The position numbers and the translations under genes are program-made. From the NCBI RefSeq assembly GCF_015712065.1, contig NZ_JACFYZ010000009.1, forward strand, positions 1 through 64,000: a DNA stretch of 64,000 nt, written 5' to 3'. The notes beneath the pieces were generated by a model, which saw nothing but the letters and a program-made list of their open reading frames with translations, did no database searches and was not told where the DNA came from. This document shows, piece after piece, positions 32,313 to 38,597 of the stretch (positions are counted from its first letter, which is position 1; each line of letters opens with the position of its first letter). The DNA is from Ectopseudomonas chengduensis. GTDB lineage: Bacteria > Pseudomonadota > Gammaproteobacteria > Pseudomonadales > Pseudomonadaceae.

Positions 32313-32373
32313 CGTAGCCCGGATGCAGTTCGGGAACGCGATCTCCGTTTCCCCGGATTGCATCCGGGCTACG
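32313..32373. repeat. REP-type inverted repeat inside the nrt operon
   Basis: CGTAGCCCGGATGCAG at the left and GCATCCGGGCTACG at the right, the same family as 55562-55620 and 59662-59719. Within an operon such hairpins often stabilise the upstream transcript. Confidence 0.85.
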
Positions 32374-32474
32374 TAAGCTTACAAATCAGTTCAATAGTAG
32401 ACGCCAAGTATTTGTTTTAAATGAAAGTGCCTCTGATTAAATCCGGGGCACAGCGCCAGAACGGGAGAACTCCG

Positions 32475-33266
32475 ATGGACAAATTCGTGGAGCTGACCGC
32501 TGTCAGCAAGCACTTCGACACCAAGAAAGGCCGCTTCCAGGCACTGGCCGACGTCAACCTGAGCATCGCCCGCGGCGAGTTCGTCGCACTGATCGGCCAC
32601 TCCGGCTGCGGCAAATCCACCGTGCTCAACCTGATCGCCGGCCTGCTCGACGCCAACGAAGGCGGGCTGATCTGCAATGGCCGCGAGATCGACGGCCCTG
32701 GCCCCGAACGCGCCGTGGTGTTCCAGAACCACAGCCTGCTGCCCTGGATGACCTGCTTCGGCAACGTCCACCTGGCCGTGGAAAAGGTCTTCGGCGCGCG
32801 CGAAAGCAAGGCCCAGCTCAAGGCCCGCACCGAGCAGGCGCTGAACATGGTCGGCCTCAGCCATGCCATGCACAAGCACCCCAACGAGATCTCTGGCGGC
32901 ATGAAGCAGCGCGTCGGCATCGCCCGTGCCCTGGCCATGGAGCCCAAGGTGCTGCTGATGGACGAGCCGTTCGGCGCCCTCGATGCCCTGACCCGTGCAC
33001 ATCTGCAGGACGAGCTGCTGCGCATCGTCGGGCAGACCCAGAGCACCGTGGTAATGGTTACCCATGATGTCGACGAGGCCGTGCTGCTGTCCGATCGCAT
33101 CGTGATGATGACCAACGGCCCGGCGGCCACCGTCGGCGAAATCCTCGCCGTCGACCTGCCGCGCCCGCGCGACCGCCTGACGCTGGCCAATGACTCGCAG
33201 TACCACGCCTACCGTACCGCCGTGCTGGAGTTTCTCTACCAGCGCCAGCAGCGCCCGGCCGCCTGA
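32475..33266 (+). CDS. nrtD: Nitrate ABC transporter ATPase
   Basis: 263 residues from ATG 32475 (GGGAG site). Walker A is GHSGCGKST, the signature is ISGGMKQR, and VLLMDEPFGALD is Walker B; HDVDEAVLLSDRI is the H-loop. It is a single-domain ATPase like NrtD/SsuB, without the NrtC C-terminal binding domain. It powers nitrate import with nrtA-nrtB. Symbol by analogy; nasD is also used. Confidence 0.88.
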   Translation: MDKFVELTAVSKHFDTKKGRFQALADVNLSIARGEFVALIGHSGCGKSTVLNLIAGLLDANEGGLICNGREIDGPGPERAVVFQNHSLLPWMTCFGNVHLAVEKVFGARESKAQLKARTEQALNMVGLSHAMHKHPNEISGGMKQRVGIARALAMEPKVLLMDEPFGALDALTRAHLQDELLRIVGQTQSTVVMVTHDVDEAVLLSDRIVMMTNGPAATVGEILAVDLPRPRDRLTLANDSQYHAYRTAVLEFLYQRQQRPAA

Positions 33267-33362
33267 GGGTCAAAACCGCTCTGGCTCAAGGGCTGGGGCG
33301 GCGGAACCTCTGGCCCTTGGCAGGGACGAACAAGGGCCCTCAACCGACAAGCAGAGAACCCC

Positions 33363-34052
33363 GTGCTCGACCTCACCACCTGGAATCTGTCGATTCCCAC
33401 CGAACCAGCGCCGACCACCATCACCACCGAACGGCTGAATAACGGCTATACAAGCCGTTACTTTCGGCGAAATGCCGACGGCAGCGTGACCTTCTGGGTC
33501 CCGGTCACCGGCTCGACCACCGCCGATGCCCGCTATCCACGCAGCGAGCTACGCGAAACCCAGCACGACGGCAGACTCGACAACTGGCTCCATGCCAGTT
33601 CGGACAGCTATCTCAGCGCCGTGCTGCAGGTTGACCAGGTGCCCAGCCGCAACAAGGTGGTGATCGGCCAGATTCACAGTACCGACGTGCCGGGCAGCCA
33701 AAACGACCCGCTGCTCAAGCTGCAATATCACTATCGACGTGGCGTTGGCCGGGTGGAGCTGCTGCTGCGCGCTCGCCCAGGCGACAGCGACGTGCAAAAC
33801 ATCCTGCTGGCCGAGAACATTCAGCTTGGCGAGCGCTTCGGCTACGACCTGCGCGTCACGCCCAGCGGACGTATCGGCATCAGCGTGGCCAGCACCGATG
33901 GCGACAATGGCTCGCTCTACCGCCAGTTGAGTAGCAGCTGGAGCAAGCAGTACCTGTACTTCAAGGCGGGCGCCTATATCCAGGACAATTCCGGAGCGGA
34001 TAGCGAAGGTGGTCGCGTCACGTTCTATCACCTCAACAGCCTGCACCGCTGA
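33363..34052 (+). CDS. PL7 family alginate (polyguluronate) lyase
   Basis: 229 residues with a GTG start. All three PL7 signatures are present: RSELRE at 60-65, QIH in VVIGQIHS and YFKAGAYIQ near the C-terminus; the His of QIH and the Tyr of the last motif are catalytic. There is no signal peptide, so it acts in the cytoplasm or is released on lysis, like the short PL7 lyases of P. aeruginosa. It lies 96 bp after the nitrate ATPase gene, an odd neighbour that is known from P. aeruginosa too (from memory). Confidence 0.88.
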   Translation: MLDLTTWNLSIPTEPAPTTITTERLNNGYTSRYFRRNADGSVTFWVPVTGSTTADARYPRSELRETQHDGRLDNWLHASSDSYLSAVLQVDQVPSRNKVVIGQIHSTDVPGSQNDPLLKLQYHYRRGVGRVELLLRARPGDSDVQNILLAENIQLGERFGYDLRVTPSGRIGISVASTDGDNGSLYRQLSSSWSKQYLYFKAGAYIQDNSGADSEGGRVTFYHLNSLHR

Positions 34053-34100
34053 GGAACGCGGCGGTTTACAATCGCCGCCCTCCTAGACGAAGGCTCGACC

Positions 34101-34544
34101 ATGGCACGCCTGACCCTCGATTTTCCCGAAGACCAGTACTGCTACAGCACTCATCTGACCGTGCGCGTTACCGACATCAACGGTGCCAACCATCTGGGCA
34201 ATGACTCGATGATCTCGATGATTTCCGAGGCACGCGCACGCTTCCTCTTCGAGTTCGGCATTCGCGAAACCGACGGCAAAGGCACTGGCATCATCGTCAC
34301 CGACCTGGCCACCACCTACAGGGCCGAGGCCCATGCCCGTGACCAGCTGCTGTTCGAGGTCGGTGTGATGGATTTCAACCGATATGGCGGTGACATCACC
34401 TTCCGCATCACCCGTCCGGCTGACGGCGCCCTGGTGGCCATGGCCAAGTCCGGCTTCGTGTTCTTCGATTATCTGCAGTCGAAGGTGGTGCCGATGCCGG
34501 AATCCTTCAGCGCCAAGTTCCCCAAGGTCAATCGGCTCGACTGA
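34101..34544 (+). CDS. Hotdog-fold thioesterase
   Basis: 147 residues. It shows the 4HBT pattern: LTVRVTDINGANHLGNDSMISMISEARARFLFEFG holds the Asp/Asn-His region before the long helix, and TYRAEAHARDQLLFEVGVMDFNRYGGDITFRI forms the sheet. It hydrolyses an acyl-CoA in the cytoplasm; the chain length is unknown. It follows the alginate lyase by 48 bp and is the last gene of this unit. Confidence 0.83.
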   Translation: MARLTLDFPEDQYCYSTHLTVRVTDINGANHLGNDSMISMISEARARFLFEFGIRETDGKGTGIIVTDLATTYRAEAHARDQLLFEVGVMDFNRYGGDITFRITRPADGALVAMAKSGFVFFDYLQSKVVPMPESFSAKFPKVNRLD

Positions 34545-34680
34545 CTCAGCGATACCAATGCTTCAGGGCTCCGGGCGAACAGGCGTCTGCAAACTTGCAC
34601 AGTTATTGCTGCTAATAACGTGACACATTGTCATTCGTCTGCTACGCCTAGGTCAGAACAGAAAAAAGGGGGGATCGAGG

Positions 34681-34851
34681 ATGACCGACACCTACCGCCG
34701 TGCCCGTCAGGCGGGGCTGCTCAGCAATCTGCTGGCACTCGCCCTGCTGACCGCGCCGCTACCCACTCACGCAACCAGCGTTGCCCAACTTTCCAGCGTC
34801 CAGTCTCAAGCCACTTTCAGTACGCAGCGATCGCCCCATTCGGGGGCATAG
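34681..34851 (+). CDS. Possible small exported peptide
   Basis: A 56-residue frame. The N-terminus has basic residues then LLSNLLALALLTAPLPTHA, which looks like a signal peptide with cleavage after THA, leaving about 30 polar residues. The ribosome site is poor (GATCGAGG close to the ATG). It ends 80 bp before a sigma-54 promoter. It may be a real small gene or chance; the rest of this 700-bp stretch holds the promoter and leader of the nitrate transporter. Confidence 0.3.
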   Translation: MTDTYRRARQAGLLSNLLALALLTAPLPTHATSVAQLSSVQSQATFSTQRSPHSGA

Positions 34852-34930
34852 ACGGCGCAAACGCCTCGTTTTACGGCAGTACTGCACGTATTGAAGGTGC
34901 GTAGCGCCTGACCCCAGGGCCTCTGCTCGG

Positions 34931-34948
34931 TTGGCTCGGCTCTTGCTT
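34931..34948 (+). promoter_or_regulatory. Sigma-54 promoter of the nitrate MFS transporter
   Basis: TTGGCTCGGCTCTTGCTT, GG at 34933-34934 and GC at 34945-34946, ten bases apart. Confidence 0.82.
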
Positions 34949-34962
34949 ATTCTCTCGCACCA

Positions 34963-35048
34963 GGTAGCCAACGGCGGCCACCTCCCTCACGACAAAGACG
35001 TCGCCTCACCTCGCCTTCATGGCCTGTGGTGAAGCGGCGTTTTTTTTT
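34963..35048 (+). promoter_or_regulatory. ANTAR-type antitermination leader of the MFS transporter gene
   Basis: Hairpin 1 at 34963-34982: stem GGTAGCC/GGCCACC, loop AACGGC. Hairpin 2 at 34990-35003: stem CGAC/GTCG, loop AAAGAC. Both loops have A1 and G4. The right arm of hairpin 2 runs into CGCCTCACC, which can pair with GGTGAAGCGGCG before a run of nine T (35040-35048), a terminator competing with hairpin 2. Confidence 0.8.
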
Positions 35049-35244
35049 CGTGTTCGCCCCAGTGACCGGGGCCGGCGCAGGCATCGCGATCCGAGCCTGC
35101 ACCGCAATCGCTCAAACCTGCTGTGGCTTCGGCCGCAGGGCTCTGCACCACAAGTGCACGGCCTTCCCGGCAGGCGCGGCCGCCGTGTCCACGACCACGG
35201 TTCGCCGCGCCTGGCCGGGCTCCTTCTCGCTGATGAGGTGATCG

Positions 35245-36456
35245 ATGAATACAAGTTTCTGGAAAGCCGGCCACGCCCCCACCCTGTTTGCCGCCTTCCT
35301 CTATTTCGACCTGAGCTTCATGGTCTGGTACCTGCTCGGCCCACTGGCGGTGCAGATCGCTACCGACCTCGACCTCAACGCCCAGCAACGCGGCCTGATG
35401 GTGGCCACGCCGATTCTCGCCGGCGCCGTGCTGCGTCTGCTGATGGGCTTTCTCGCCGACCGCCTGTCGCCGAAGACCGCCGGCCTGCTCGGCCAGGTGG
35501 TGGTGATAGTCGCGCTGTTCTGCGCCTGGCAGATCGGCATCGGCAGCTATGAACAGGCGCTGCTGCTCGGTCTATTTCTTGGCTTCGCCGGCGCGGCGTT
35601 CGCCGTGGCCCTGCCGCTGGCCTCGCAGTGGTACCCGCCGCAGCACCAGGGCAAGGCCATGGGCATCGCCGGCGCCGGTAACTCCGGCACCGTGCTGGCG
35701 GCGTTGTTCGCCCCCGGCCTGGCTGCGCTGTCCGGCTGGCAGAACGTGTTCGGCTGGGCGCTGATCCCGCTGCTGGCGACCCTGGTGATCTTCGCCCTGG
35801 TGGCCAAGAATGCGCCGGAGCGGCCCAAGCCCAAGGCCTTCGGCGACTACCTCAAGGCCCTCGGCGATCGCGACAGCTGGTGGTTCATGTTCTTCTACAG
35901 CGTCACCTTCGGCGGCTTCATCGGCCTGGCCAGCGCCCTGCCCGGCTACTTCAGCGACCAGTACGGGCTGAACCCGGTGACCGCCGGTTACTACACCGCC
36001 GCGTGCGTCTGCGCCGGCAGCCTGCTGCGCCCGCTGGGCGGCGCTCTGGCCGACCGCATCGGCGGCATTCGTACACTGCTGATGATGTATACCATCGCCT
36101 CGCTGTGCATTGCCGTGGTGGGCTTCAACCTGCCCAGCGCGAACGCCGCCCTGGCCTTTTTCGTCGCCGCCATGCTCGGCCTTGGTGCTGGCAATGGCGC
36201 GGTGTTCCAGCTGGTACCGCAGCGCTTTCGCAGGGAAATCGGCGTGATGACCGGGTTGATCGGCATGGCCGGCGGCATCGGTGGTTTCTTTCTCGCTGCA
36301 GGCCTGGGCACCATCAAGCAACACACCGGCGACTACCAGCTGGGCCTCTGGCTGTTCGCCAGCCTCGGCGTGCTGGCCTGGGTCGGCCTGCATGGGGTCA
36401 AGCAGCGCTGGCGCACCACCTGGGGTAGCGCCGCGGTGACCGCCGCACGGGTGTGA
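35245..36456 (+). CDS. nasA: Nitrate/nitrite transporter, MFS NNP family
   Basis: 403 residues and about twelve membrane helices with AGGTG before the ATG. Two NNP signatures occur, one per half: GIAGAGNSGTVLAALFAPGLA near residue 140 and AMLGLGAGNGAVFQLVPQRF near 315; these Gly-rich helices bind nitrate together with conserved Arg residues. It imports nitrate at the inner membrane for assimilation. The symbol nasA follows P. aeruginosa use, where the neighbour is also a PP2C-kinase gene. Regulated by the sigma-54 promoter and leader just upstream. Confidence 0.92.
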   Translation: MNTSFWKAGHAPTLFAAFLYFDLSFMVWYLLGPLAVQIATDLDLNAQQRGLMVATPILAGAVLRLLMGFLADRLSPKTAGLLGQVVVIVALFCAWQIGIGSYEQALLLGLFLGFAGAAFAVALPLASQWYPPQHQGKAMGIAGAGNSGTVLAALFAPGLAALSGWQNVFGWALIPLLATLVIFALVAKNAPERPKPKAFGDYLKALGDRDSWWFMFFYSVTFGGFIGLASALPGYFSDQYGLNPVTAGYYTAACVCAGSLLRPLGGALADRIGGIRTLLMMYTIASLCIAVVGFNLPSANAALAFFVAAMLGLGAGNGAVFQLVPQRFRREIGVMTGLIGMAGGIGGFFLAAGLGTIKQHTGDYQLGLWLFASLGVLAWVGLHGVKQRWRTTWGSAAVTAARV

Positions 36457-36483
36457 GCAAGTTCTCAACGACCGGCCACACTG

Positions 36484-36546
36484 CGTAGGGTGCGCCGCGC
36501 GCACCAGCGATTTGCGTCGAGCCTGGTACGCACGGCGCACCCTACG
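36484..36546. repeat. Inverted repeat between nasA and the kinase gene
   Basis: CGTAGGGTGCGCCG on the left and CGGCGCACCCTACG on the right, 14-bp perfect arms. It resembles the element at 59571-59642 in its GTAGGGTG end. Confidence 0.8.
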
Positions 36547-36572
36547 GTCCAAAGATCTACGGAAACCGCATC

Positions 36573-38240
36573 ATGGCCCTGCAACTGAGCATCGGCGAAA
36601 CCAGCGCCACCGGCCCGCGCAGCGAGAACCAGGACGCCCTGCGTGTGGTTACCCCGGCGCCAGCCCTGGCCGCCAGCAAGGGCTACCTGCTCGGTCTGGC
36701 CGATGGCGTCAGCCAGTGCGCCGACGGCGGCCTGGCCGCACGCGCGACCCTGCAGGCGCTGGCACTGGATTACTACTCCACCCCGGAAACCTGGCCGGTG
36801 CAGCACAGCCTGGACCGCCTGCTCACCGCGCATAACCGCTGGCTGCAGGCCAATGGCGGCGGCCAGCCGCTGCTGACCACCCTCACCGCCCTGGTGCTGC
36901 GCGGGCGGCGCTACACCCTGGCGCACATCGGCGACAGCCGCGCCTACCTGTGGCGCAACGGCCAGCTGCTGCGCCTGACCGAGGACCATGTGTGGGAACA
37001 GCCGGGCATGCAGCACGTGCTCAAGCGCGCCATGGGTCTGGATCAACACCTGGTGGTGGACTACCGCGACGGCGAGCTGCAGGCCGGCGACCGTTTCCTG
37101 CTGGTCAGCGACGGCGTCTGGGCCTGCCTCAACGACAAACGCATCGGCGAGTTGCTGCAACGAGACGATGACGCCGAAGCGATCTGCCAGGCACTGGTCG
37201 ACGAGGCGCACCACGCCGGTAGCCAGGACAACGCCAGCGCCTTGCTGGTGCGCATCGAGCAATTGCCCGAGGCGGCGCTGGCCGACACCCTGGCCCAGCT
37301 CGAGCATTGGCCGCTGCCACCGCGCCTGCGTGAAGGCCAGGAGTTCGAGGGCTGGCAGGTCGAAGGCCTGCTCGGCGAATCGCGCCAGTCGCTGATCTAC
37401 CGGGTGCGCGATGCTGACAACCTGCCCTGGCTGCTCAAGACCCTGCCGCCCAGCCGCGCCGGCGAGGAGCAGGCCGGCCCGGCGCTGCTGCAGGAGGAAT
37501 GGTTCCTGCGCCGCGTCGCCGGTCGCCACTTTCCCGAGCTGCATGCTCTGCCGCAGCGCCAGCATCTGTATTACGTGCAGCGCGAATATGCCGGCCAGAC
37601 CCTGGCCGCGCGCCTACGCCAGCACGGCCCGCTGAGCCTGGCCGACTGGCAGGACCTGGCGCCGCGCCTGATCAAGGCCCTCGGCCTGTTGCACCGGCGC
37701 AATATCATCCACCGCGACATCAAGCCCGAGAACCTGCTGCTCGGCGACGACGGCGAACTGCGCGTGCTCGACTTCGGCCTGGCCTACTGCCCGGGCCTGA
37801 CCCGCGACGAGTCCCACAGCCTGCCCGGCACGCCCAGCTATATTGCCCCCGAAGCCTTCGCCGGCAGCCCGCCCAGTGCGCAGCAGGATATCTACGCCGC
37901 GGGCGTGACGCTCTATCACCTGCTCACCGGTCACTATCCCCATGGCGAAGTCGAAGCCTTCCAGCACCCGCGCTTCGGTCAGCCGGTGCCGGCCAGCCGC
38001 TACCGCCCGGACTTGCCTGCCTGGCTCGATGAGGTGTTGAACCGCGCGGTAGCCGCCGCCCCAGCGCAGCGCTTCGAGACCGCCGAGGAGTGGCTGCTGG
38101 CACTGGAAAGTGGCGAGCGCCAATCCCTGAACAACCGCCCACGACCGCTGCTGGAGCGCGAGCCGCTACTGGTGTGGCGCAGCGTGGCGCTGGTGTCGCT
38201 GCTGCTCAACCTGCTGCTGGCGTTCCTGCTGCTCAAATAG
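36573..38240 (+). CDS. Bifunctional PP2C phosphatase / Ser-Thr protein kinase
   Basis: 555 residues. The N-terminal 240 residues are a PP2C phosphatase (ENQDALRV, ADGVSQCADGG, HIGDSRAYLWRNG, SDGVWACL, GSQDNASALLV supply metal-binding Asp). The middle is a protein kinase with catalytic loop H380-R381-D382 in HRDIKPENLL, DFG at 400-402 and GTPSYIAPE. A single membrane helix ends the protein (ALVSLLLNLLLAFLLLK), so both enzymes face the cytoplasm. It lies between the nitrate transporter and nitrite reductase genes, probably modulating nitrate assimilation by reversible phosphorylation; no target is known. Confidence 0.9.
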   Translation: MALQLSIGETSATGPRSENQDALRVVTPAPALAASKGYLLGLADGVSQCADGGLAARATLQALALDYYSTPETWPVQHSLDRLLTAHNRWLQANGGGQPLLTTLTALVLRGRRYTLAHIGDSRAYLWRNGQLLRLTEDHVWEQPGMQHVLKRAMGLDQHLVVDYRDGELQAGDRFLLVSDGVWACLNDKRIGELLQRDDDAEAICQALVDEAHHAGSQDNASALLVRIEQLPEAALADTLAQLEHWPLPPRLREGQEFEGWQVEGLLGESRQSLIYRVRDADNLPWLLKTLPPSRAGEEQAGPALLQEEWFLRRVAGRHFPELHALPQRQHLYYVQREYAGQTLAARLRQHGPLSLADWQDLAPRLIKALGLLHRRNIIHRDIKPENLLLGDDGELRVLDFGLAYCPGLTRDESHSLPGTPSYIAPEAFAGSPPSAQQDIYAAGVTLYHLLTGHYPHGEVEAFQHPRFGQPVPASRYRPDLPAWLDEVLNRAVAAAPAQRFETAEEWLLALESGERQSLNNRPRPLLEREPLLVWRSVALVSLLLNLLLAFLLLK

Positions 38241-38347
38241 CCTACCCCGCACCAAAGCAGCGCAAAACGCCTCTCAACGGTGCATAAGCCCATTCACCAG
38301 ATTCATCCAAGTGACTGAAAAGCCTGAAAAACAGTGGCTTGATCGAG

Positions 38348-38365
38348 TTGGCACAAGGGCTGCAT
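38348..38365 (+). promoter_or_regulatory. Sigma-54 promoter of nirBD-nasC
   Basis: TTGGCACAAGGGCTGCAT is close to consensus, with GG at 38350-38351 and GC at 38362-38363, ten bases apart. Confidence 0.88.
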
Positions 38366-38396
38366 TCACAACTATGACAAACCACATAAAGCGCGA

Positions 38397-38484
38397 CCTT
38401 CAACGACGAAGGCTGCACTTCCCGATAGAACGGGACCTGGACAAAGGCGTCCTCGCTAGGTGACTAGCGGGACGCCTTTTTTGT
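38397..38484 (+). promoter_or_regulatory. ANTAR-type antitermination leader of nirBD-nasC
   Basis: Hairpin 1 at 38397-38412 (CCTTC/GAAGG, loop AACGAC), a middle hairpin at 38421-38434 (CCCG/CGGG, loop ATAGAA) and hairpin 2 at 38439-38452 (GGAC/GTCC, loop AAAGGC). All three loops have A1 and G4. The terminator (AAGGCGTCC...GGACGCCTT with inner CGCTAG/CTAGCG, then six T) uses the loop and right arm of hairpin 2, so they cannot form together. Confidence 0.87.
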
Positions 38485-38597
38485 TTTTTTATGGCCTGCC
38501 ATCCCTGGCGGCCACTCTTCGAGCCGTCGCGGAGCGACGTTAAATATTGCTCCCGACAAATTTTTCGACCGTGATTTTTCTTCAGGAGATGGCCGGC

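Noticed and set aside
30318..32363. 681-residue minus-strand open frame opposite nrtA-nrtB
   Set aside because: It is His/Gln/Gly/Ala-rich, shows no domain, and lies exactly antisense to two well-supported genes; a common artefact of high-GC codon bias.
34883..34901. NtrC-like site TGCAC...GGTGC upstream of the nasA sigma-54 promoter
   Set aside because: The spacing between half-sites is two bases too long for the NtrC consensus, so I do not call it.
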